A stretch of 64,000 nt of DNA from Entoloma clypeatum (lineage: Eukaryota > Basidiomycota > Agaricomycetes > Agaricales > Entolomataceae), in NCBI GenBank assembly GCA_963565915.1, contig OY751491.1:310001-374000 (forward strand). The letters are read 5' to 3'. Of this stretch, positions 22,188 through 32,796 are shown piece by piece. A model generated the notes under the pieces. That model had not been told where the DNA came from, did no database searches, and saw only the letters and a list, made by a program, of their open reading frames with translations. The position numbers and the translations under genes are program-made. Numbering within the stretch: position 1 is the first letter of the stretch; every line of letters starts with the position of its first letter.

Positions 22188-22199
22188 CAGTTTGAATAT
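22188..22199 (-). other. Primer-binding site, self-priming type
   Basis: Two bases inside the 5' LTR the element reads ATATTCAAACTG. These 12 bases are the exact complement of CAGTTTGAATAT inside its own LTR (22442-22431), which lies 33 bp after a TATTTAAA box and is therefore the likely RNA 5' end. This is the arrangement of Tf1/sushi elements, where the RNA 5' end folds back as primer. Confidence 0.7.
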
Positions 22200-22201
22200 A
22201 C

Positions 22202-22676
22202 TGTTAAGAACTGATCGACAAAACGTCGGAGCTACGTCGGACGCGTCGGAAGGTCGGAAGGTCGGAGCGCGTGCAACGTAGGGGCAAGGACTTGGCTTCA
22301 ACTTGTGTGTTGCGCCCTCGCTAATACGTTGGTGTCCTTATTTCGGAGGATCGGAGGATCGGAGGTCGGAGGTCGGACTCAAGTTAAGAGTCGGAAAGAG
22401 GACGGGAGGTATGATGTCGAATCTAAGTTGATATTCAAACTGAAGCTAATACACGATTCTACATAAGTTTAAATACTATGTCGGAGGACGTGTGGCTTCG
22501 TCGGAGTCGGATAACGAGTGGCTGTCGGAGATTCTTAACATAAGTAAAATGATCGGATGTAAGTAATGTACGTAGTAACGAGATTCATAACAGTAAGTAT
22601 GCATAATAAGTATTAGTCAAAATGTCGGAGGTGTCGGGATTGGTCGGAAATCGTCGGAATGGATCGGAATGTAACA
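22202..22676 (-). repeat. Gypsy 5' LTR with promoter
   Basis: 475 bp, matching the other LTR. Element-sense TATTTAAA at 22475-22468 is a TATA box. The predicted transcript start is near 22442, so U3 is about 22676-22443 and R begins at 22442. Confidence 0.93.
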
Positions 22677-22681
22677 CCACA
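22677..22681. repeat. Gypsy target-site duplication, right (CCACA)
   Basis: Second copy of the 5-bp duplication, abutting the 5' LTR. Confidence 0.9.
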
Positions 22682-23654
22682 CGAGAATACCCATCCACAA
22701 AGCCATGGATAACAATTCCCCATAGAATGAGCTTGTGATGTCCATCTACATGCCATAATGCATCAGGGCGTGAGACTTTGTACTTGCGGCGCTGAATCGT
22801 GGCACGTTTGCGAAGAATACGACCGAGGCCATCAACACGTTGGATTGAAGCTTGGACACGCCGTTTCTGAATGCGGAGACCCTGTCGCCTCAAAAAGCCA
22901 ATCAAGTATCGTATGCCAGAGTCAGGCTTTGTAGCACGGAAAGTCTTGACAAGCAAATCAAGATCATGATTGGAAAGGGCTGAGAATTTGCTTGAGATAC
23001 CATATAGGCGCATATAATAACGGAGAGTGTGGCGATGAATTCCCATCATATCAGCAAGCTTTGTCAATGAAATTCGTCGCTGGGCAGACATTGCTTCTTG
23101 TAGAAAATCTGGATCAATAACTTTTCATGGACGACCATGCTGGCTAGTGCGGACACATGTAATTGGTTCAATAACACCAATATTCAATTCCTCCCTATGG
23201 CAAGTTCTTTATAAGGAATTATGAACTAGAAGGAAATGCCACGCACCGAGATACCAGAGCCTCGCGTGCCTGATTCAAACGTGCAACAAGTGTACCGACA
23301 TGCTCGGTACAAGTATGAACCCAGTTCAGAAGTCGAGGGCTTTGTTGAGCAGCTTCTTCAAGCTCAAGAAGAATTGGAACGACATCCAAAGCAAGTCTCT
23401 CGACGTGAAGCTTTAACCTGATAGTGTCAGCTTCTTCAGAAAGAACATCAGAGGCAGAACAGAATATGTCGTGCACGATTTGATGTGCAAGATGGACATT
23501 TGGTGACCATATTTCATCAGTTGGAAGAGGTGGGATGGGCATTCTTGTACCAGTTGGCAAATAGCATGTAAAGAGTTCAATTTCGGATTGACGGAACTTG
23601 AACTGAGGTGTGGTGACTCCTATCTAACACTTTGCTGGCACCCTTTGAACTAGT

Positions 23655-24660
23655 ATGGCCTCTGACAAAAACAATTCTCCACAACCTCACCCAAAGTACT
23701 GGCACCAAGATGGTTCCGTGATTTTCCAGGTTAGCCTAGGTGTCATACAACTATGGAACAGTTTTACTTACTTTTTCTAGGTCGAGAGATATCTCTATCG
23801 TATCCACCTCAGTATCCTTGAAAGGCTGTCTCCCGTCTTCAACGACATCTTCAGCATTCCTCCTCAATCAACCCCAGCTACCTCCAAAGGAATTGCTATG
23901 GAGGGAAGCCTGGAAAATCCACTTGTCCTCGAACAGGTGAGGAGTGATGAATTTGACAATTTTCTGCTTTGGATCTATCGAATGTGAGTACTGGGGCTAA
24001 TCATGGACATGAATGATTGCTTATCATCCACACAGTGACTGGAAACCACCCCCTCAACCTGAAGTAGTCTATGTCGACCTCCTTAAACTGTGTCAGAGGT
24101 GGCAAATTGACGAAGGCGTGACATTTGCTATTCACCACATCCAGCAGTTGCCATCAATCAGAACACCGCGACGTCTTGAACTTGCAAGGATGTACTCGAT
24201 TTTCCAGTGGGTTAAACCAGCATTGAGGATATTGATTTTTGTGGACTTCATATGGGTAACCCTCAGCGACGAGGAATGCAGTCAGATAGGCTTCCCCATT
24301 TACCGAATCATCGCGAACGCAAGGCGTGTTATAGAACGTGAACGTCGGTCACTGGCCTTCATCCGACCACGGCCGAAATTCGCTGTTGATTGGGTTTGCC
24401 ATAATCACAAGGCATGTGGGACTACATGGAAGGCATTTTGGGAGGCAAAGATGATTATCAGACTCTTGCATCCCACAGATCCGTTGCCGCTTCATGAGAT
24501 TGCTGATTGTGTCACGAAGTATCTGGACTGTCCTGAACTGATGCACATGACATCTCTTTGTAAGATGGCAATGGCAGAGCAGCTTCGAGAGAACACGATT
24601 GCTGAATCCATTCTTGATGCAGCAGTTGAGGCCGTCATTACATACTTCACTTCGTTATGA
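23655..24660 (+). CDS. BTB/POZ domain protein, 300 aa
   Basis: Exons 23655-23729, 23781-23983 and 24036-24660 keep one frame. The first two exons encode the BTB fold: HQDGSVIFQVERYLYRIHLSILERLSPVFNDIF, then ENPLVLEQVRSDEFDNFLLWIYR, the usual strand-helix order with the buried Leu/Phe residues. The third exon is helical (DLLKLCQRWQIDEG, EYA-like MYSIFQWVKPAL) as in the large Agaricomycete family of BTB proteins. BTB domains mediate dimerisation and often cullin-3 binding; the partner here is unknown. It lies head to head with the dead integrase-core gene and is followed by repeat copy B. Confidence 0.85.
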
Positions 24661-24730
24661 TCATAGCTATATAGCATTGCTTACCTCAATCTATACCATT
24701 TCAGGCAGATTTGTATACATAACTTACCGT

Positions 24731-24967
24731 GACATTGAATGGCCATTGCGACAATTTCTGGGAGTTAATTACTGTGTTCAACTGGGGGGAGGGTCAAAAT
24801 ACTACGGGGGTGGCAGCAACATTCAACGTGCGGCACAATAAGGGCGACACAAGTCAGTGAAAACCGCGTGGGCACTCGAAAACCGCGCGCCCGTTGGTCA
24901 AACCGCGTGACATGACATTTCTGGGTGACCATTTATTTTTTGTACAATTTGACCGTCATAACGCGCG
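24731..24967 (-). repeat. Dispersed repeat, copy B (no insertions)
   Basis: Reverse-strand copy of the repeat at 10590-12221 without the two transposons. Only one GTTTTCAC and one AATGGCCA are present at the two insertion points, so it serves as an empty-site reference. Minor differences include TAATTAACTCCC against TACTTACTACTTAGCTCCC in copy A. Confidence 0.85.
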
Positions 24968-26296
24968 GATTTCTCAGCGAAAAGTTTCAATCTGCTGTTA
25001 TCTGATGTAGTAGTTTCTCTGCAGTGTCTTTCGTGGTTTCGTCTACTTTTCTTCGTTGAAGCTTGCGCACTTGTGAGAAACTCCTGCTCGCTAATGGTAT
25101 CTCAATCACATGATTTTTTCATGGTCCACTAACAATTCCTGCTACTACCGTAGCGGGAATCATGATGTAGTCTTGGCATGTTTGGCGTCACCACTGCCAA
25201 GAGGTCGATTTTTGCAAAATATACGCAAGGATAGACTTGCTTAGACAGAACGGTGGTGCGGTGGAAAGTACACCCGGCTCGCTTCATAGTGGCGGCACCC
25301 ACGTGCCGTGTTCCTATATATCCGAATTCCGATCCGTCACGCGTTGTCGCAGAACGGTCGACGCGCTCTTGGTGCAATGAGCACTCCACATACCCCCTTT
25401 CCAACGAGAACACCCACCACTCCTACACCACAGACACATCGACCTCCAGGTATCAATACAGGACCAGAAGTGGACTAGCGACGGGCCACCAAGTACTGCT
25501 GTAGTCCTCAGTACCCGCCTCTGGTAAGTCTTGTTGTGCCTTCACGTTGAATACTGCATTCACTAATTAACCTTCCTTGGTCTCTTCCACAGCAATAACC
25601 TATGGCAGAAAACCCCCCGCTCCCTGGCGGTCTCGACGTCGAACGGCCCTCTGTGTCCTTCAAATGCCAGAAACGCGCCTGCACATGCTCGACACCTCGC
25701 TATCGGTGCCCCCCTCGATTTAAACACACGCGGACCCGGGCGGTGTGTACTAATGCTTGCTGGTCCCAGGTGTCTGTCGCTCGCTCGGATGAAGGTCAGA
25801 TTGCGAGTGACCGGTTGTTTGAAGGGGAATGAAAAAGGAGGAGAAGACGACATCAGGGAGATAGAACGCAGAATGAGGGAACAAACGACGTATGACGGTT
25901 GACGTTTTCCCCCTTCTCGGAAACGCATCCGAGTCATCTGACGCGTGGGTCGAGGCTGGCGCCCCTCTCCACCAACCAATATAACAAGGAGGGGGAGTAA
26001 GCACCTTTGTAGCGCACTCGTTTCCGCTGAAGAGCAATCTAAAAGCCAAAAGTCCAAGGCGAAATAGTAAGTATGCCCTTGATGTGGTCTATTGCATATA
26101 TCCAAAGCTCGGTGACCGTCCTCTTTGGGGAGTTCCATCCAACAGGGGGGTCTCCATAGTTTCGAAGGAGACGGAGTGTGGAACAGGCAGGTCTCAGATA
26201 GATGCCAAGAGAATAAACTGGCTTGGCAAACAATCCCAATAAAATAGGTAATGCAGTTCCGGCCCAACCGTGGGCAATGGGCGCTTCAAAACGGGC
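24968..26296. other. Intergenic, no supported gene
   Basis: About 1.3 kb. A TATATAT at 25314 precedes a 33-codon frame starting at 25377 (MSTPHTPFPTRT) that shows no family resemblance and is not called. The rest is probably the upstream region of the rhodopsin-like gene. Confidence 0.35.
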
Positions 26297-27705
26297 ATGA
26301 GCACGCATCTCACCTTGGGGACGTTGAGAGGTTCGTCTGACGTTCTGCATTTCTTTTGTCGCCACCCAACGATTCCCTCTGTGACCCCGTTACTTCATAT
26401 CTAGGCGTGGCCACCACTTTCCACGTAATATCACTTGCCCTTACGGGCTTCCGCCTTCGCTATCGATACAAGAAACGCCGATTATGGTGGGATGATCACT
26501 GGGCCTTGATTTCTTTCGTCTTCAACGCGATCTTCATGACGGGGCCCTGGTGGTGGGCTCCCTGGCAGCCTAGCGAGTCCCCCTTTTTTTACTTTGTTTT
26601 GGTTCTTCTTGATAATCCGAACCCCTCTTCTCATGTCCGTCGTTTTGGCAAAAATACGAAAAAAGACAGCAAACCTTCGAGAGAGCAAAAGAAGATAGAT
26701 TATTGGTTGGCTGCCATGATCTTCCCTGTGACGGTTTGGTGAGTCGCGCGTACTATCCTCCCCCCTCCGTAAGAGTGGATTTCATACTTGTCTAGGACAT
26801 CTCGTATCAGCATTGGAATGTCGATCACGCGCCTCATGCTGCCGGACAGCAGATCTCGGTGGTTCGCACACGGGATGAACATATCATTCGCTATCATGTT
26901 AAGCCTTATATTGGCTCATAAGATTGTTGTGTGTCTATTGGATAGGTCGAGTCGAAACGGTTTTATGGCCTGCGCACTTGGGTATTCGGTCGGTTTAGTC
27001 AGTCTTTCAAGTGAGTTGTCCCCTTCTTTTTGCTTTCTTTTTTTGTGCAGAATCGCTAAACTTGGCAACTCCGCTGTTATCTCGCAGCGGATATTATCGG
27101 TGATGCACTCCTGGTATTGGTCCCATGGTCCATGTTGTGTCTCCCACGGAGATTGCGAACACTGATCCTGTCGATCTTCGCGGCGAGCTTCCTGAGCTCC
27201 GTAACGGGGGTTGTCTACGCGGCGTTGGTGTTCGAGTCGAAGAAGCACTCCGGCGACGGTTGGGTCTACTCCATTGCGTTGGCATCCCACCTCAAGGTGC
27301 GTTGTGTGTGTGTGTCGTCGCCGTGTGTGTCTCCGAATGCGCGCGTCCGAATATTTTTTTTTTTCCCCTTTTTAGGCAGCCGTCACCCTCATGGTCTGCA
27401 ATCTCCTCGTCGTCGTGATGTACATCTACTGCGTATTCTTCAAGGACGACCGCGAGATGCTGGGCGACTCGGACCTAATCATAACCGGGAAACCGAGGCT
27501 TCTGGCACGAGCGCCTCTGAAGCTGATGAATCTCCCGTCAGCTACGATACCAGACAGTGGGGAGGAATCCTCACCAGCTCAATCTAACAAGACCTTTCCT
27601 TCTCTTGATGTAAGGAGTGAGCCGCAGTCACTCATACGCTTCAAGGGCGTGGGCGAAGAAGTGACGGAGGAAGAGAAAAGACAGACAACTTCTACACCAT
27701 GGTGA
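26297..27705 (+). CDS. Rhodopsin-like integral membrane protein, copy 1, about 336 aa
   Basis: Exons 26297-26330, 26405-26572, about 26684-26738, 26796-27010, 27088-27296 and 27376-27705. It starts MSTHLTLGTLRG. Hydrophobic segments alternate with the marker RYKKRRLWWDDHWA after the first helix, which resembles the fungal rhodopsin-domain/PTH11-like seven-helix family. The C-terminal tail is cytosolic and Ser/Pro-rich, ending TSTPW. Intron 2 begins GCGAGT where the paralogue at 53226-54628 has GTGAGT, so it is a GC-AG intron. The start of exon 3 is chosen by alignment to the paralogue (KQKKIDYW against RQDRVHFW). Ligand and role unknown. Confidence 0.78.
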
Positions 27706-27937
27706 TCGGAGATCGAGATAACTTATACATTGTGACATTCATCGTTCGCATCCTTGCATGTAGTTCAATCTATTTCATTTGATACCGAGGCAATCGAAAT
27801 TGCACACGGAGGCAGTGTGTATTCAAACATACTGTACATATGATAAATCGTCATACAAGACGAGGAAAGAGCGGATTACAATCATGAGTATGCATGATGA
27901 TAGGCATGGTTAATAAAGATATCATTGCGTCAGATAA

Positions 27938-30900
27938 TCAAGCTCGAGTCTGCTTCAAAGCAGACCGACGGGGTGTTTTTGGAACGAGTCGATGTTCCAT
28001 ATCAATGCGCACGCCTTCCTCACTCATCCAGCCTTCACCAGGTTCCGGGTATCCATCGAGATCGGGCGGGTATTCCTCCCCTGTCGAAGAGGGTTTATAA
28101 GCACCGTTGTTCATCCACAGCTGATCCCTACCCCCCACACTCATCCGGTAAGCGTCAAATATCCAAAAGAAAAACCAAAAAGACATGAACTTACCCTCTA
28201 CGGTTGAACCACCCTTTCCTCCGTTGACTTGAGGAGACAGGGGAAGGACAGACCAGCGTCTCATTCCACCGGACCGTCCGGAAGAGGGTGAGAGCGTTCT
28301 TCTCTGGATTAACATACTGATCTCCATCCGAGGAACGCCGGTGGGGTTGCACGTGGAATGTCCCAGGCTCGTCGTTGTCCGCTTCCCCGTCAGAGTGTCT
28401 TCGTCGGGGTTCGGTATGAGGCCGGTGAGGAACAGAGGGGGGGATGCGTGCACCGTCAGCGTCGTGGAAGCCCGATGTGTTCTCCGCCGGTTCAGCGGTC
28501 GTGGTACTGCCAGCGTACTTCTTCGCATTTCCATCGCTTCCGGGAGAATCAAACGACCCTTCTCGCTGCTCGCGAGCTGGACGCGACTCAGGCGATCCGT
28601 AGGAGGAAGAGGAGGTGGTGGTGGTTACACGATGGTTACCCGCACCATCGAGAAGGCGTTGCTGATCCCCGTTCTCGTGTCTCAAGCGGTCTGGCGGGGT
28701 TCCGTTATAGTGGGAGCTCCTCCCTGGCGTATGGGTGGAATAGATATGCTGGGGATTCGCGCCATTGGCCCGGGAATGACGCGGAGCTTCGTCGGCCGAG
28801 TCGTCCGAGAGACCTTGGAATTGGCGACGTTGGGCCATGTAGCCGGCGCGTGGTGGGCTGTCTCTGATGTCCCTCGGCTGAGCACCGCTCGGTGAGGTCG
28901 AAGGGGCCGAATGGGACCGTGGATCGGGTGCGTGCGCGAGAGTGGATTGAGCCCGCGGGGGGCTGCTGCGGGGCTCCGTGTGGTGGCTACGGCTAGGGTC
29001 GGGAGCTGGGGCGGGGGTGGAGAGGGAAGATGGTGCTCGAGAATCAAACAATTTGGGTGTCGCGTGGGGGGCGGGGTCGTTCCGCCCTCGTCCGGGAGAC
29101 GTCTGGGAGGGAGCGGAGGGAGCGGTATTGTGCGCGTTTGCAATGACGTTCTCAAAGGACGGTGCGGTGGGATATTCACGATGGATCGGCGAGCGTGAGC
29201 GATCCACGTTCCTGGACGAATAGATCACCGGAGGGGCACGCTGATCCTGCTCATGGGACCGTTTACTATGAGACATTGCACGACGGGAACCGTTGGATGT
29301 GGATGTCCCAGAATCCGAATCCGAAAAAAGACCTTCCTTCTGGCGTTCGGCATCCCGAGGAACCTTGTCTGCGCTCCGTGTTGCATAGATTGCGGGGGGC
29401 ATACGTATGTATTCTGAAGCAGAAACGCCGCGAGTGGGAGTGGCATCGTGGCGCAGAACTGGTGTTGAAGAAGCGCGGCGATCCAGTCCTGTATGGCTAG
29501 CTGGCGGTGATACACGAGAAGGGTCAACGGCGAGACCTTGGGTTACGCGTGACTCTCGGTCAGATCTCTGTGAGAGATGAGCCCGAGGAGAAGGGGAAGT
29601 AGGACGAGTTGCTGAGGCCGTAGCACTCGACGCCTGGTGCGAGTGAGGTCCAAGTTGCGCCTCGGTCGACTGCTCCCGGTCAGATGGTGTTCTCTCTGTG
29701 CCCCTCGCATTCCTTGCCGCGGTTGGATTAGGAAGTTCGCGCGCAATGGGTCTCTGGGAGGAAACCGCACGACTGGAGGACGCTGGGATTGACGTAGCAG
29801 CTCTGGGTGGTGGTGCAGTAGGAGGGTTGCCATGCTGGGGGGGTGCCGTGTGATAAAGGGGTGGTGTTTCAGCCATCTGCTCGGGCAACGTCCTGGACAA
29901 ATGTACCCCACGTGTTCCAGAAGGGAGGTTGGAGGCTTTGGAAATCCGATCGGGGGACAAACGTGCAGTGGTGATGGCTCTGTCATTGGGACCGGCGTTC
30001 GATTGCCTGGGAACGTACTTCCCAGAATCGCCACCCTGACTCTCTCCAGAGGCAGTCCTTGGCTGGTCCCGTCGCTGCTCAGGGGAGCTGGGAGGGGAGT
30101 TTGAAGATGCGACGGACGCGGGTGGAGGTGCATGACGAGGGTCGCGAGGGGATAGTGCCAGAGGTGGAGCCGACCCGTCGACACGAGGTGGGGACATGAT
30201 CGGAGTGCCTCCTCGTTCCCTTTGCATGTTGCCCCCCCGCACCTGACTCGTGGCACCAGCTTGAGCAGGGTAGGACTGCACGGCCGGCCGTGGATCATTC
30301 CCCCTGTCATCGTCTTGGTCGATCCCGGTGGGTGGTCTCGAAAGTGCGGAGCCTGGGCTTTCGAGAGCTGCGGGAGCCTGGGCGGTAGGCGAGATGGTAC
30401 GAGAGGCCGCGACGTAGCGACTGCGGGGTGTGCCCTCGTTGATGAATTGTGGGACTGTTGACGGAGGACGGGTCTCGGGTGAACGATGCGAGGCTGCCTG
30501 CCTTGTGTCCTGGTCCCGGGCACCACTGTGCCGCGGGACAAACTGATCATTATCGTCCGATCCTTCTGAACGGGCATACTTATATGGCGCAGTCGGGAGA
30601 GCGCGCCTCTGATTGTTGCCATTCGTCGCCTCTGCAGGTGTAGCAGCTTGGGAAGAAGCTGTTGCGCGACTCGGCTCAGCCGTGTGCTCCGCAGAAATGA
30701 AGGCATGTTGCTGCTCTGGGCTGCTGCGAAGTGGCGTGCTGGTATACACCTGTTGAGGACCCCCATTCGCGCTACTCGTTCTGTTGGGAACAATGGGCGC
30801 AGATACGAGGACGGACTCCCGTCGCTTCGTGAGGTAGGAAGACGTGGACGATGCGGCGTTGTACTCCGCATTCGCCTTTGCTATCCGATCTCGTTCGAAC

Positions 30901-31876
30901 TGTTCGAGCTCGGAGGCGGTGCTGGGCGCGTACGTTGGACTCGTTGTGCTGGAAATGGGAGTCGTCGGGGACGAGTACGAGGGGCTCCTGTCCCCCGATC
31001 CTGAAGAAACGGAAACAGTGTCCAGCCGAATGGGTGTGGTCGACTGGTTGGATATGGGTAGATCGTCCCTGAAATGAGCCGCGTTATGTCTAGAGTTGGC
31101 GGTGGGGACAGGTATAGGTAAGGGCCGTGCGGGAGCAGCGTGTGCCGCGTGAAGGTTGCCTGCTCGGGACGACTGGAAATCCTGAGGAGTTTGCGGTCTG
31201 AATATTCCCCTAAGAGCGGATTGCGCTTGGGAGAACCCCGGGATGTGGACCGGTCCAAATGAGCTTCGCGACGTGGTTGGCGTCATTGGTTGGGGGCTGG
31301 GGTCAGGGAGGGTGCTGTCCGTTGTGGCGGGGCTCTTGAAAGTCGTTAGGCTGTCTGTGGATATTGTGGGAGAGAAAAAGGACGAAGGGGAGAGGGTGGT
31401 GGTGGACGGTTCATACTCGGAATGATCAAAAAAATCGGATTTTGAAGAGATGGAAGCCTCATAAATATATGTATCGCTAGAGCTTTGATAGATAGAATAA
31501 CTTGGTGTCGTTGATCGTGGATTAGGTTCGTATCCTCGATTCGCAGCTGTGGTATCGGCAAGCTGAGACCGGGGAGTGTTCGTAGGTGCTTTGAGAATAG
31601 AGAATGACTTAGGAACGTGCTGTGAATTCGACTCATACCAATTCTGGTTTTGACGCGACTCTGGCCGAGTTATGGTATGGTATCCGACATCGAACTTGGC
31701 GGTGGCTGAAGGGGGGAACGAAGGTGTGGGACCTCGATAAACCCGAACGTAGAACCCCTTTGGAACGGTGCTTTGAGCCTGTGATGCAGTCAATAGAGAA
31801 AATGACAACGGTCCGGGTCAGAACGCACCGCTGTATAATGTCTGCGCGTATTCGAAATATCTGCTGCAGGCGACAT
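27938..31876 (-). CDS. Large intrinsically disordered protein, 1,273 aa
   Basis: Exons 31876-31829, 31778-28195 and 28127-27938 join to 1,274 codons with consistent phases. N-terminus MSPAADISNTRRHYTA, then QSTVPKGFYVRVYRGP. The next 1,100 residues are Ser/Pro/Arg/Thr-rich low-complexity sequence without a fold. The C-terminus is conserved-looking: RRKGWFNRRG, DQLWMNNGAYKP, EYPPDLDGYPEPGEGWM and MEHRLVPKTPRRSALKQ. Proteins with these two ends are widespread and uncharacterised in Agaricomycetes. The start used is the first ATG that splices into the long frame. It is divergent from CFT1. Confidence 0.82.
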
Positions 31877-32796
31877 TGGACCAAGGAGGTGGAGGAGATT
31901 CGAAGGCCGTTGCAAGAATTTATATATGCACACTCGGTACGCTGAGGTCATGCTCTAACCACGAGCAGAACTTGTGGTGATGCACGCGGCATTTGTCAGG
32001 ACCCCAAACGATCACCCGACATGAAGCTTGGAGGGTCCTGTGGCATACCTCGAGAACCTTTTGTTTTCGAAAGGTACAGTTCTAGTGCATGTAATATAAT
32101 GGAAAACAGAAATAATGAAGTTTCCACTAGGAACCATTCAAGAATCAATGATCGAATGGTGGTGGAGAGATGTGGACCCTCGAGGGAGTCAAAGAGTACC
32201 CCACCCCTTTTCCGCAGTTGTTTCGAAAACAAGCAGGGTTCCGCTCATTTACCGAGGTGTTCCAGACAGGAGAGTGACCGCCCTAGAGTGATTGCGAGAA
32301 AACAAGAGGCCATCTTTGAGAGCATCTGCCTCGTTAATCTGCTGATAGTTGGGATGAGGTGACTCAACTGTTGCTAGTTGCATCTGTGTTCAAAATATGA
32401 TTTACAGCGGTGGCTTTCAGACGATATTAAGCATGGAGAGGTGCAGTCGGAAGAGTTGCGGTCAACATCATGGACGTTGAAGAAACGCGTGGAGGTAAAA
32501 CTGTCACGTGTGGAATCACAACGCGTCATACGTAAGCAAAACCTCTGCCTCCTCACCACCATTGCCAACGCTGATACGACCACCAGGCTGTCGCCATCGA
32601 GGACGATATCCGCAAAGACAATCAGAGACGACGAGCGCAACACGGTGCATTGGAAAAGGTTTCATTCTCATCATTGCACTCTTTACTACTTTCTGACTTT
32701 TTTCCCTGTTCCAGCAAGTCATAGTTTCGTGTCAGGACCAGAAAGAAAACCGGCGTAAAGCCCTTCCAAAACCCCCCTTTCGACGGATTCTTCAAT
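31877..32796. promoter_or_regulatory. Divergent intergenic region shared by the disordered-protein gene and CFT1
   Basis: 920 bp between two divergent start codons. TATATATGCA at 31921-31930 is the only TATA-like element near the minus-strand gene. A plus-strand frame near 32470-32760 could be spliced into a small basic peptide, but no family is recognised and it is not called. Confidence 0.4.

Larger units (their letters stand above)
15565..22676 (-). mobile_element. Complete Ty3/Gypsy chromovirus LTR retrotransposon, 7,112 bp
   Basis: Flanked by the 5-bp duplication CCACA (15560-15564 and 22677-22681). LTRs at 15565-16039 and 22202-22676 are both 475 bp, begin TGTTAAGAACT and end GGAATGTAACA on the plus strand, and show no difference by eye, so insertion is recent. 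Read on the minus strand the order is LTR, PBS, gag, -1 frameshift, pol (protease, reverse transcriptase, RNase H, integrase, chromodomain), polypurine tract, LTR. An additional gene lies on the opposite strand between pol and the 3' LTR. One in-frame stop interrupts pol. The plus strand is strikingly rich in TCGGA throughout. Confidence 0.96.
14422..23610 (-). pseudogene. Integrase-core (rve-like) family gene, split by a retrotransposon
   Basis: The gene is in two parts, 23610-22677 and 15564-14422, separated by the Gypsy element. The first part has SLTKLADMMGIHRHTLRYYMR (helix-turn-helix-like), GIRYLIGFLRRQGLRIQ and SRPDALWHVDGHHK (first catalytic Asp). The second continues VTGLHASTNNRAS, RVRSDHGREN (second Asp), WVEVGTQF (Glu, near 15245) and a long C-terminal tail ending at 14422. 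The D-D-E arrangement is that of an integrase-type DDE domain. This family is multicopy in Agaricomycetes and its role is unknown. An in-frame TGA at 23125-23127 interrupts the motif HGRP-K, so the copy was probably already dead or died later. The 5' exon is not resolved. Confidence 0.78.

Noticed and set aside
25377..25478. Short frame behind a TATA-like box
   Set aside because: 33 codons, Thr/Pro-rich, no family resemblance and no splice partner.
29543..30871. 442-codon minus-strand frame, and others at 28341-28895
   Set aside because: Shadows of the biased codon use in the disordered-protein gene; no domain, and the gene's true frame is fixed by its conserved ends.
32378..32758. 126-codon frame upstream of CFT1
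   Set aside because: No motif; composition fits non-coding leader or promoter DNA. A spliced alternative near 32470-32760 could not be matched to any family.
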